Shown: positions 18,639-27,830 of the stretch, piece after piece
Position numbering within the stretch: the stretch's first letter is position 1
Layout of the letters: the number at the start of each line of letters is the position of its first letter
Position numbers and translations under genes: made by a program
Assembly: GCA_016715465.1 (NCBI GenBank)
Contig: JADKAA010000024.1
Location: forward strand, 248,001-312,000
DNA length: 64,000 nt
DNA from: Saprospiraceae bacterium
GTDB lineage: Bacteria > Bacteroidota > Bacteroidia > Chitinophagales > Saprospiraceae
Reading direction: 5' to 3'
Notes under the pieces: model-generated
What the model saw: the letters and a program-made list of their open reading frames with translations, nothing else
Databases searched by the model: none
What the model was told of the DNA's origin: nothing

Positions 18639-21600
18639 TTATCGTATGATCACCAGCTTTCCAAAATTGTCTGATGCAAATTTATTGTTGATTTCAAATT
18701 CCTTGTCTGAAGTGCGAATGGTGTATAAGTAAACCCCGTTGGCCAGCCTGCTTCCAAATTCATCGGTACCGTTCCACTTAAAGCGGGTAATGTTTTTGCC
18801 CATGTGCAGTGGACCCAGCTCATCGCCTGTGATTTCCCTTACCACCTTACCAGACATGGTCATGATGGTTATCCTGATGTTTTCAGGAACGCCACCCGAC
18901 AGGTCAAATACAAAGGAGGTGCTGGTGGAAAATGGATTGGGATAATTGACCAGGTTGGATATTTCTTTTTTGCTCACCACATTAAACCGCACCGCATATT
19001 CCAGGTTGCCGGAGGCATTGCCGGAAACATCCTCTGCCCTGGCCAGCAGCGAATATTCGCCATCCTCAAGTTGGGGTGAATACGTGATGGTAGCCTTGTT
19101 ATTATTTGCACTTTGAGCAAAGTCATATTGCAGGTTTGCATCATTGACATCAATTTCCTGTACTGCCCCTGTCTTTTCGTTTTTAAGTCTGAGTTTGAAG
19201 ATGTTCTTTTGGTCTAGCAAAAGGTATTTGTTTTCATCTTTGACCGCCATTTGAATGGCAGGATTGGGACTTACCACATCACCGTCCAGTATCCTGATGC
19301 CGTCAAAAGTAACGTCCATTACCGGATTGATAAGATCTGGTTTTATAAATATATTTTGTACACCTGTATTGTTGAAAAAAGCTTTTTCACGGTAGAGAGA
19401 ATCATAGTTGACCGTGGCCACCAGCTGATACAGCCCTTTAAGTGGTCTTGTATCCAGGTTGAATTCCACCTTCTGTAAACGGTCGTTATTCAGTTTAATG
19501 ATTGTTTTTTGTAATTCGATTCGCTCGTTTTCCGCATTGATAATTTGCAATCTGACATGTACCGAGTCAATTTCACCCGGACTGTCTGTTCCGATAAGCA
19601 GCGGGAAAACAAATGGCTCACCCTGGTCCAGGGTATCTTTATATACGAAGTCAGCATCCTTCAGCAGGTAGATGTCCGGATTGCCGTCGTAAAGCACTTT
19701 CCATTTGTAAAGCGCAGTAGGGTCATAATTGACTAGGTCAAAGGTGTTATACTCCAACTCTATAAATGGATACACAGACGCATCGATGTCAGACAGGTCT
19801 TTGAAAGTGCTCACGGTAGAAAGGTGAAGGGTCCTTTGATTTTGATTGTTGATTTTGTAGATGGTGACACTTGCCGCAGAATCCGGGGGTGCCACCTGTT
19901 CGAGGCTAAGGTCAAAGGAAGTCCACTTGCTGGCTGGTCCGATGGTGTTGCTCATCGTGCTTTTAAAGTTGCTGGACACCACGGAAGTACTGTAATTTAC
20001 CTGATCATAAATATTCACCCCGATGTTCTCACTGCGGATCGATGTGTTTTTGCGGAAAAAATAAATATAGGGCAATGGTCCCTTGGTTCTGAATTGTTCA
20101 AATTCTTTCGCACCATAAGAAGACAGCGTATTGAATAAAGTGTATCCCACGGTATTTACGTCATTTTCCCACTTGCTGATGTTGTAGGTGGACTGGTCGC
20201 TCTTGATATAGGTAAACATAAAGACATAAGCAGAATCAGGAAGCTCATCAAGCAACAACCTCACTCCTTTTCTGCCGTTTTCAGATGTGATGTCAAAACA
20301 GAAAATATTGTTACTGTAACTTGTAGAACCAAAATCGGTTCTGGTCTTATTTTTATAAATGCCCTTATCATACCAAACCACTACATTAAGTGCGTCTACA
20401 TTGCCACGGAATGGGGTGAGAGAGGCATATTTTTCACCACCCAGCACCGTAAATGGCACATTTACCTCATCTATGTAACGGTGACTCCTCATGCTGAGCA
20501 GATAGGTGAGTTTATCGTATTTAAAGGATTTGTCCGGCTGCGGTATGATGCCTACATTTTTATTTTTCAGAAACTGGTAGTAGTGTTGTTGTGTCCAGCC
20601 ACTTGGACTGTCTTCAATATAGGTAAAGCTGCTGTTTGACCAGGTCGGATTGGCGTCGGCCTTTCTTGCCACACGCCAGTAATAGGTTATGTTGTTTAAT
20701 AAGACTCCTTCCGGTGACCAACTCACGTAGGTTGGGGCATTTGACACCTGATATTCCTTTAACAGCGGACTGTTGAACTGTTCTGTGGTGTCCATTTGGA
20801 ATATATAATCGTTGGATGCTGAGAACGGATTGACTGAAGAAGCTGTGAGGGTGAGTTTTTCTGTTTTATTGACTATGGAAAATTCACAAGGATGAAGGGC
20901 CCGGATGTCATTGGATAAAATAAAGAAGACATACGCCTTTTTGCCATCCTGGCTCAGAATATCGTTGTTGTTTTCGTTGAATTCATCCACTTCAAATCCC
21001 GCATCTACCGTACCGGTAATGCTGTTTTCACCCAACAGGTTGTGTCCGATGATTGGAAATTTCACCGATAATTCTGTCGAATGGAATGGGGCAGGAATCC
21101 TCAAACTGAGTTGTGTGATGAGTTCGTTGGAAGGGCCGAAGTGGGAGAAGGTTACGCTGATGCTGTCTTCAACGGCTTTCCCCGCATTTTTAACGGTGGT
21201 GGTAAAAGTAAATGAATCTTTTTCAATGGTGATCAGCGCAGGCAGCGTCTTAGATTTATTGACATCAAAACTGTAATCCGGAACATTAAAGCTGCTGAAT
21301 CTTACCGAAGGGTCGCCGTGTAAAACAAGTTGCTGATGCAGAGTTACTTCCAGATAATTGCTGATGCTCTCGTAATTTCCATTAAGGGTGGCATCCAGAT
21401 CGGCACACAACTTTTTCAGGATATTGCCAACGCTATTGCCGTACATATTGCCTGCCAGTTCGCGATAAAATTGGATGCCATATTGTCCTTGGGAATGCAG
21501 TGAAGCAGAACCCGAAGCTGCCACAAAACCAACAGCCCCTTTATCTTTGGCAAGGATAAATTGTTCACTCACGCCGGTTCCAAAAGAACAGATGTTTCCG

Positions 21601-23579
21601 GAGTAACAGCCAAGCGAAAAAATAAATGGCAACCTGCCCTGGTTGTTATAATTCTGTGGGATATCGAGACTAAAGTCAAAACTGCCGACCGCCGCATGAC
21701 CAAAGAAATTGATGATGGAAGTACCTTCATTGATGAATTTGTAAATACCGTCCAGGTTGGCTATTTGCACTTCGGCTGCGTTGTCTTTATAAAAGGTCTT
21801 TACGTTGGCCCCATACATTGGAGCCCGGATGATGGCTTCCATTTCAGACAGCAATGTCTTTATGTCATTTTTCTCACTGATGTTTGCACCGCCACCGAGG
21901 TGCATGATGTTTTTGGTCCATTCCGCATTGCCATCGCGCACAACCTCATCGTGGACCTTAATCTTATCCAGGTAGTAACCTACCTCTTCCATGTTTTTTG
22001 CAGACAGCCTTCCGATGGCAAATTTTGTTTTCATACTCTTGCCTGTACTAAAAAGCATCACGTCTGAAGGAGCAATGCCAAAGGCCGGTATGAAATAGGT
22101 CTCATTGGCAGTGTTGCGCAATTGTTCGCCGGTTCTAATGTATGGATACTCTCTGCCTTTGCCAATGATAAAGACATATTCAAGGGCCGGCCAATGCAGT
22201 TGCAGGTAATGGGAAAGATTTTTAAAACTCCAGGGGTGATTCACAAGGCCATAGCCAAACTGATCGTAGATTTCTTCATCGTATAGCAAACCCACATTGA
22301 AACTTCCCCCATCGGCAGATGACTTGTACTCGACATACTTTTGGATATTATCTGTATCTCCGCCTTTGGTGGCAAACATTTTTTTGGAAGAAATGATCAG
22401 ATAGCTGTGGTTTTCTCCCTTAATGTTGGTAAATTTTTTAGGAGTGATTTTATCGATCTCCCTGATGTCATTGTCTGCGATGAGTTCTTTGGCTCCGGCG
22501 AGATTGACCAGCACTTCCACGCCATCTGCCGTTTTATTGGTTTTGAAAAGCAGCTTACTCTTTCTATCCAGGATAAAATCAAACGCATCACTAAGGCCCT
22601 TAAACCTGAAATACTTATCGGTAGAATGGATGACGGCATAGTCAACATTTTCCATGTCCGGTATCCTTGGATATACCAATTTTACAGAAGCCAGTCCATG
22701 ATTTTCTGCGTTTTGGCTGTTCTGAACGGTCACATAATTTTCCGCATTCAGACTGGATAATTTAAGGTCGTAGTTCGGCCTTGCGATCTTACCATTCGAT
22801 GCATTATCGACCCCCAGGATGGCATTATTGAAAAGAATGGTTTTTACATTCGTATTGTTATTGTTGGTGGAGATATTCAGACTTAAACGGGCCCTTAGTG
22901 TGGTATCTGCCGTGTATAGGTTTGACACCGCAAAGGTGTCCAATGAAAGGGTGCTGAATTTTTTTACAAACCCTTCGGAACGGTAAAAGGAACTGTGCCG
23001 GTAATTGTCAGAATTGATGACCGGCTTGTAGTGAAAGCTGTGGAAAGACCTTTGTACTTCATGCCAATAGTAAGACGCAGGGATGAGGTTGTTGTTGGTG
23101 TAATCAGGAAATGCCGTGCTGAACCGTGCTGCATTTTCCAAACCTGGCTGATACACCAGAAAATAGTTTGAGGTATCTGTGAAAAGACTGTAGTCTGGGT
23201 TAAGCAGTTGTTCCTTCCAGTTGTCATAAAGAAAAGTGTCCAGGGCTATGGTGTTTCTTTCTCCATAAAATACAAGATAACCATCAGTCTGCCCGAAATC
23301 GGGACTCACGTAGATGGGCACCTGACTTCCATTTTTAAAAAGGGCAATCTTGTTGACATCCATATTGGGTGTGATAAAGCCGGCAGATGCCAACAATGAT
23401 TCGGGTATTTTGTACAGTCCGTCTTCACTTATTTTTATCTTGTAATAAGTGGCGGTATAATCTATCCATTCATTCCCATAAAGGGTCGCATTACCGACCT
23501 TCATCTGAGCGTGCAGGACGTTATGTCCGGCAACGACCCAGCTAACCAGCATAAATAAACGGAAAAAAGCATTTTTCAT
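18639..23579 (-). CDS. porU2: PorU2-like type IX secretion sortase (peptidase C25 family)
   Basis: 1646 residues, much longer than classical PorU (about 1100-1200), in keeping with what is called PorU2 in Bacteroidota. Signal peptide MKNAFFRLFMLVSWVVAG, N-terminal beta domains, then the gingipain-like C25 protease with His in NFFGHAAVGSFDFS (about residue 626) and Cys in FSLGCYSGNICSFG (about 655). Long beta-sandwich repeats follow, ending in a FlgD-type Ig domain (NYPNPFSTSTSFVFDL ... WNGTDEFGSRLANGVYLYT). PorU cleaves C-terminal sorting tails and attaches cargo at the outer membrane; sortase rather than another C25 peptidase is inferred. A start at 23603 would lie on the promoter box and delays the signal peptide, so 23579 is used. 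Confidence 0.85.
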   Translation of the reverse strand: MKNAFFRLFMLVSWVVAGHNVLHAQMKVGNATLYGNEWIDYTATYYKIKISEDGLYKIPESLLASAGFITPNMDVNKIALFKNGSQVPIYVSPDFGQTDGYLVFYGERNTIALDTFLYDNWKEQLLNPDYSLFTDTSNYFLVYQPGLENAARFSTAFPDYTNNNLIPASYYWHEVQRSFHSFHYKPVINSDNYRHSSFYRSEGFVKKFSTLSLDTFAVSNLYTADTTLRARLSLNISTNNNNTNVKTILFNNAILGVDNASNGKIARPNYDLKLSSLNAENYVTVQNSQNAENHGLASVKLVYPRIPDMENVDYAVIHSTDKYFRFKGLSDAFDFILDRKSKLLFKTNKTADGVEVLVNLAGAKELIADNDIREIDKITPKKFTNIKGENHSYLIISSKKMFATKGGDTDNIQKYVEYKSSADGGSFNVGLLYDEEIYDQFGYGLVNHPWSFKNLSHYLQLHWPALEYVFIIGKGREYPYIRTGEQLRNTANETYFIPAFGIAPSDVMLFSTGKSMKTKFAIGRLSAKNMEEVGYYLDKIKVHDEVVRDGNAEWTKNIMHLGGGANISEKNDIKTLLSEMEAIIRAPMYGANVKTFYKDNAAEVQIANLDGIYKFINEGTSIINFFGHAAVGSFDFSLDIPQNYNNQGRLPFIFSLGCYSGNICSFGTGVSEQFILAKDKGAVGFVAASGSASLHSQGQYGIQFYRELAGNMYGNSVGNILKKLCADLDATLNGNYESISNYLEVTLHQQLVLHGDPSVRFSSFNVPDYSFDVNKSKTLPALITIEKDSFTFTTTVKNAGKAVEDSISVTFSHFGPSNELITQLSLRIPAPFHSTELSVKFPIIGHNLLGENSITGTVDAGFEVDEFNENNNDILSQDGKKAYVFFILSNDIRALHPCEFSIVNKTEKLTLTASSVNPFSASNDYIFQMDTTEQFNSPLLKEYQVSNAPTYVSWSPEGVLLNNITYYWRVARKADANPTWSNSSFTYIEDSPSGWTQQHYYQFLKNKNVGIIPQPDKSFKYDKLTYLLSMRSHRYIDEVNVPFTVLGGEKYASLTPFRGNVDALNVVVWYDKGIYKNKTRTDFGSTSYSNNIFCFDITSENGRKGVRLLLDELPDSAYVFMFTYIKSDQSTYNISKWENDVNTVGYTLFNTLSSYGAKEFEQFRTKGPLPYIYFFRKNTSIRSENIGVNIYDQVNYSTSVVSSNFKSTMSNTIGPASKWTSFDLSLEQVAPPDSAASVTIYKINNQNQRTLHLSTVSTFKDLSDIDASVYPFIELEYNTFDLVNYDPTALYKWKVLYDGNPDIYLLKDADFVYKDTLDQGEPFVFPLLIGTDSPGEIDSVHVRLQIINAENERIELQKTIIKLNNDRLQKVEFNLDTRPLKGLYQLVATVNYDSLYREKAFFNNTGVQNIFIKPDLINPVMDVTFDGIRILDGDVVSPNPAIQMAVKDENKYLLLDQKNIFKLRLKNEKTGAVQEIDVNDANLQYDFAQSANNNKATITYSPQLEDGEYSLLARAEDVSGNASGNLEYAVRFNVVSKKEISNLVNYPNPFSTSTSFVFDLSGGVPENIRITIMTMSGKVVREITGDELGPLHMGKNITRFKWNGTDEFGSRLANGVYLYTIRTSDKEFEINNKFASDNFGKLVIIR

Positions 23580-23600
23580 GTAAGTAACACCAATTTGTTT

Positions 23601-23608
23601 CAAAGTTA
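23601..23608 (-). promoter_or_regulatory. -7 promoter box of the sortase gene
   Basis: CAAAGTTA on the plus strand reads TAACTTTG on the minus strand, an exact TAnnTTTG match, 21 nt before the ATG at 23579. Confidence 0.65.
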
Positions 23609-23733
23609 CTAACTAATGTCTCTCCTAAACAAGATATTGATGGTTTTTATTGCGGAAATGCAGCCGGGGCGACGAAATTGTCAGCAAATGGGCATTTGAA
23701 AATGAAAATCATACAAATTATAAATATTTTTAA

Positions 23734-23741
23734 TATGTTTG
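23734..23741 (+). promoter_or_regulatory. -7 promoter box of pcm
   Basis: TATGTTTG is an exact TAnnTTTG match 15 nt before the pcm ATG at 23757, giving a very short leader. Confidence 0.55.
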
Positions 23742-23756
23742 TAAAAATTTCCGCTG

Positions 23757-24401
23757 ATGCATGATACTTTCCGCCTCAAAGGTTTACGGAAAAAGCTGAC
23801 TGAGCACTTAAAAACGAAGGGCATCGACGATGCCATTCTCCATGCATTTGATGAAGTGCCCCGTCATTGGTTCATGGATGCCGATTTTGACACCTGGGCT
23901 TACAAGGACACAGCCTTTAAAATAGATGCGGAACAAACGATTTCCCACCCATTTACCGTGGCCTTGATGACAACCTTGCTGGCACCTGCTCCGGGAAAGA
24001 AGATCCTGGAAATTGGCACAGGCTCAGGGTATCAGGCCTGTATCCTTGCTAAACTTGGGGCAAAGGTCTATACCATTGAACGGCAAAAAATATTATACGA
24101 AAAAACATCCACCCTGCTCAACCGCATCGGTTTTGGTTCGGTAAGGACGTTATACGGCGATGGCTTCCTGGGGGCTCCGCGCTTTGCCCCATTTGATGGC
24201 ATCCTGGTCACGGCCGGTGTGGGTAAAATTCCGGATACACTGTTGAGTCAGTTGAAAATTGGCGGCACCATGGTCATTCCTGTGGGTCAATCTGAAAGTC
24301 AGAAGATGTATAAACTGATCAAACTCGATGAAAAAACCATCGTCAAGGAAGAACACGGCAACTTTCAGTTTGTACCGTTTTTACCGGGGGTAAGCATTTA
24401 A
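23757..24401 (+). CDS. pcm: protein-L-isoaspartate O-methyltransferase
   Basis: Methylates L-isoaspartyl residues of damaged proteins with S-adenosylmethionine so that they can revert to aspartate. 214 residues with the family signatures EVPRHWFMDADFDTWAY, EQTISHPFTVALMTTLL, the SAM-binding KILEIGTGSGYQACILAKLG and the substrate loop DGILVTAGVGKIPDTLLSQL followed by GGTMVIPVG. Length is standard. Its stop overlaps the stop of the convergent glycosyltransferase-FkbM gene by 4 bp. Confidence 0.95.
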   Translation: MHDTFRLKGLRKKLTEHLKTKGIDDAILHAFDEVPRHWFMDADFDTWAYKDTAFKIDAEQTISHPFTVALMTTLLAPAPGKKILEIGTGSGYQACILAKLGAKVYTIERQKILYEKTSTLLNRIGFGSVRTLYGDGFLGAPRFAPFDGILVTAGVGKIPDTLLSQLKIGGTMVIPVGQSESQKMYKLIKLDEKTIVKEEHGNFQFVPFLPGVSI

Positions 24402-25801
24402 CCTGTTTTTGCTTCCAGACACATCCAGCGCATGGCAACAGGCCGGTGTTCATCAAAGAGTTCCCACCGGTAACGAAAGAACCCTGACTTTTTCATCCAG
24501 GCCAGCTTGACCCGGTAATACTGGTCTTCCTGGATTATTTTTACGGTATGGCTTCTTGAAAATATTGCTTCCAGGTAGCGTGCCACCTCCCGGTCGATAA
24601 ATTCATGCAACTCGATAATGAGGTCTGCATTTTTAAGTTGGTGCATATTGCCGGCATGAAAGATCGCATTTTCCGCACCTTCCACATCACAGAAAATAAA
24701 TTTGCGTCCTTCAGCGGGCAACTTATTTATGGTGTCTGCATCCGCAAATTCTTCGCGCACTTCAACTTTTTGTGCCAGGCCATTGTGGTCTATGTTTTTA
24801 CGCAAAAGATCAATGTTAGGACCATGCGGCTCGAAGGCGATTGTCTTCTGAGCCGGCTGCATCAATTGTGTAAGGCCCATGGCATAATATCCTTCCCCTG
24901 CGCCAAAATTGTAAATGACTGCATATTTTTTACAGGCGAAAGCATAAAGGGTTTCATGAAGGCATTCCTCGTAACTGCCCGTGAGTTTTGGGTAGATGGA
25001 AGAACCATGACTTTTTACTGATTTAAAACAAAGCCCTTCAAAGGGGCCGGCTGCCACTTTTTTATCGCGGATCAACCGGTAACCGCTCAGTCCGTATTTA
25101 AGCAGAAGCACCCATTTTTCAGGAAGCCATGCCCTGATTTTCTTTTTCCACGATGTTCTTTGTGTAACCGGTGCAGACGACCAGTTCTTTTCGTAATGGT
25201 GAATGGCCAGGCAATGGGTTTCCGGAATTTGATTTCTTTCCTTTTCATTCCAGGCATAGGGATAAAACAGCGTATGGTCATACAAGCGAATATCTCTGAT
25301 TACCTGTTCTCCCGGTCCTTTGATGCTGCCCAGTTTTTTCAATTCAAGAGTGGTGAGCATCGGAGACGACAAATTTGCTGCCTCACTGCCATCATAGCGA
25401 CTCGACAAAGCAACCAAACATTGCCTGATAAACCAATGGCCGGGAACGGCCCCAATGACGGCATTGTTTACATAAATTTTTTCACTTGATTTTTCTTTGC
25501 CCAAAAAACAAACATTGTTCAGCAAATCATCAAAAGGTTTTAAGACTTCCACATCGGTATCAAAGTATAAACCTCCATGCCCGTAAACAGCCCATAACCG
25601 CACAAAATTTGATGCATTGGCCCATTGTTTTTTTTGCAGTGCTTTGCGAACATAGGGCAGATGAACAGGGCTGTTTTGTTCATCCCATTTTTTGATTTGG
25701 TAGTCCGGCATAAGTGCGGACCACCCTTTGATATAAACCTCATATTTTTGAGGCAGTGGCTCGGGTCCAAACCAGCAGTAGTGTATAATTTTGGGAATCA
25801 A
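24398..25801 (-). CDS. fusion of a GT32-type glycosyltransferase and an FkbM-type methyltransferase
   Basis: 467 residues in two parts. Residues 1 to about 230 are a capsular/OCH1-like glycosyltransferase (IPKIIHYCWFGPEPLP, GGLYFDTDVEVLKPFDDLL with Asp81 and Asp83 as the DxD). Residues about 275-465 are an FkbM-type SAM methyltransferase: VIYNFGAGEGYYAMGL, TIAFEPHGPNIDLLRKNI, FCDVEGAENAIF. One enzyme could thus add a sugar and O-methylate the glycan. Translation starts at a TTG (25801-25799) overlapping the TGA of the Wzt gene (TTGA); no suitable ATG gives the conserved IPKIIHYCWFG. Last gene of the ABC exporter operon, which points to cell-surface polysaccharide. Confidence 0.85.
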   Translation of the reverse strand: MIPKIIHYCWFGPEPLPQKYEVYIKGWSALMPDYQIKKWDEQNSPVHLPYVRKALQKKQWANASNFVRLWAVYGHGGLYFDTDVEVLKPFDDLLNNVCFLGKEKSSEKIYVNNAVIGAVPGHWFIRQCLVALSSRYDGSEAANLSSPMLTTLELKKLGSIKGPGEQVIRDIRLYDHTLFYPYAWNEKERNQIPETHCLAIHHYEKNWSSAPVTQRTSWKKKIRAWLPEKWVLLLKYGLSGYRLIRDKKVAAGPFEGLCFKSVKSHGSSIYPKLTGSYEECLHETLYAFACKKYAVIYNFGAGEGYYAMGLTQLMQPAQKTIAFEPHGPNIDLLRKNIDHNGLAQKVEVREEFADADTINKLPAEGRKFIFCDVEGAENAIFHAGNMHQLKNADLIIELHEFIDREVARYLEAIFSRSHTVKIIQEDQYYRVKLAWMKKSGFFRYRWELFDEHRPVAMRWMCLEAKTG

Positions 25802-26983
25802 TGTATTTTCCTTTGTGATTGTGCCTGAATATTGATCAAACCTAGGTTTATTTTTTCAAAGGAAGGGGAGTAATGCTCCATGACTTCCAGCACATCGGCT
25901 TGTTCATTCCAAAACCACTGGTTCATCACGGCATTGTGTCCGCCAACCGCAATCACCCACCTGCCCGGCCTCAGGGTTTCCGCCGGTATGACATAAGTAG
26001 AAGTAAAACCACCGCTGCCGGTAGCTTCGAAGCAGGTGTCATGCAGGGTAAAGCATCGATAACCATCACAGTAAAAACTAAGGGTGACCCGGAAGGGCTC
26101 CGTCAGCTCATGTGTGAAATGGAGGTCAATGGTAAGTTTCTCCAGGGGTGATACTGCCTGGTTTATTTTGATGTCGTGGCCATTGACGTCAATGCCTTTC
26201 AAGGTAATATTTTCTTTCCATGGTCCACTGAACCTGTAATCTCTGGAAGTTGAAATCAGGTCAAGGTACTGGTTAATGGTGTGTGGACTGTCACCATAGG
26301 CCATCAGCTTGCCCTGGTGCAACAGGATGGATTTCTGGCACAGGTTGCGCACGGCACTCATGGAGTGACTTGCAAAAAGCACTGTTTTTCCTTCACGCAC
26401 TACTTCGGCTACTTTTTCCAGTGATTTTTGCTGAAATCCTGCATCACCAACAGCCAAAACTTCATCCAGGATCAGAATGTCAGTATTGAGGTGCGCTGAG
26501 ACAGAAAAGGCAAGCCTCACAAACATGCCTGAAGAGTAGTGTTTGACCTGGGTATCGATAAATGACTCAATGCCGGAAAAGGCAATGATTTCATCCATGC
26601 GTTTTTTTACCTCCGGGGCAGTCATACCCAACAGGGTGCCGTTGAGGTAAACGTTTTCGCGGCCTGTGAGTTCGTAGTGAAAGCCGGTGCCTACTTCCAG
26701 TAATGAAGATACCCGTCCATTGGTCCATGCCCTGCCACTGCTTGGGTAAGTAATTCTGGATAAAATCCGGAGTAAGGTGCTTTTACCGGCTCCGTTGCCA
26801 CCAATGATGCCCACTGTCTCTCCCTTGGTTGATCTCAAAACTTATGTCTTCCAGGGCATAAAATGGCTGTTGATGGCTCATGTCACGACCTTTCCACTGC
26901 CACCACTTTTTACCATTTTCCGTGCCTATACCTTTATGATATATCTTAGATAGGTTTTCAGCTTTGATGGCGAGTTTATTCAT
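25798..26983 (-). pseudogene. Wzt/KpsT-type polysaccharide ABC transporter ATPase, frameshifted
   Basis: ATP-binding subunit of an O-antigen/capsule exporter, partner of the permease 7 bp upstream. The N-terminal 54 codons (LAIKAENLSKIYHKG ... YALEDISFEINQG) and the rest (ETVGIIGGNGAGKSTLL onward) are in different frames; removing one base at about 26816-26827 (GTCTCTCCC instead of GTCTCCCC on the plus strand) restores a 394-residue protein. The downstream part has Walker A GGNGAGKST, signature HYSSGMFVRLAFS, Walker B DILILDEVLAVGD and a C-terminal beta domain of about 140 residues like the glycan-binding domain of Wzt. The break falls just before Walker A, so the gene as written cannot make an active ATPase. 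Confidence 0.88.
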
Positions 26984-26990
26984 GCGTTAC

Positions 26991-27830
26991 TTATAAAAGG
27001 TCTGCCATGGTTTTTTCTGTTCGGCTAAAATAAGTCAATCCCGCGATAAAAAGAATAAACGATGAAACCATGGAAATCCAAATGTTTGGGGACAATATAT
27101 AATCGTCAAAAAGACACCAGCGGAACACCTCCGTGATGCCAGCCACCGGATTGACAAAGTAAAAAGCAGCATAGGCATCGGGAACCAGGGAAGCCGGATA
27201 GGCGACCGGACAAATAAAAATACCCAGGCGAATGACATGCGGTAAAATATGCTGGAAGTCTCTGAAATTGACAGCCAGTGCCGCCACCAGGAAACCCATA
27301 CCGGCTCCGGAAATCAGCATCACACCCAATGGCAGCGGGAGGTAAAACAGTCTGTGTGAAATGGGTAAACCTAAAAACAACATCATCATCAGCAGGATGA
27401 TCATGGCTACAGCGGTGTCGACCAAGGCATTGATGGCTTTATAGGCAGGCAGCAGTATCCTGGGGAAATAAATTTTTTTAATCATTTGATGGGAAGAAAC
27501 GATGGAGTTGCCCGCTTCTGGTAAGAGCGTGGAATAAAACGTCCAAATGACCAAACCTGACATGACAAAAACACCGGCTGGAATGCCCAGGGTATCGACT
27601 TTGGCCAGCCTTCCAAAAACGAAATAGAGCAGAAGCATAGAAATCAACGGATTTATTATGGCCCACAATCCGCCCAGATAGGTCTGCACATATCGCACCT
27701 TAAAATCTTTATAGGCGAGTTGAACCAGCAAAGCGCGATACCGGTACACTTCATTGAAATCAATAAACTGAAACTTGCCGGGCGGAAGTATTTGTGTCAA
27801 ACGGCTCTTGTCATCGTTTTGTTCCTGCAT
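26991..27830 (-). CDS. Wzm/KpsM-type polysaccharide ABC transporter permease
   Basis: Inner-membrane channel of an ABC-2 exporter for lipid-linked polysaccharide. 279 residues with about six hydrophobic segments and the family pattern LVQLAYKDFKVRYVQTYLGG-LWAIINPL, VNFRDFQHILPHVIRLGIFI and NPVAGITEVFRWCLF. The ATG at 27830 follows the stop of the AI-2E gene with no gap, and the ATPase gene starts 7 bp further down. Confidence 0.92.
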   Translation of the reverse strand: MQEQNDDKSRLTQILPPGKFQFIDFNEVYRYRALLVQLAYKDFKVRYVQTYLGGLWAIINPLISMLLLYFVFGRLAKVDTLGIPAGVFVMSGLVIWTFYSTLLPEAGNSIVSSHQMIKKIYFPRILLPAYKAINALVDTAVAMIILLMMMLFLGLPISHRLFYLPLPLGVMLISGAGMGFLVAALAVNFRDFQHILPHVIRLGIFICPVAYPASLVPDAYAAFYFVNPVAGITEVFRWCLFDDYILSPNIWISMVSSFILFIAGLTYFSRTEKTMADLL

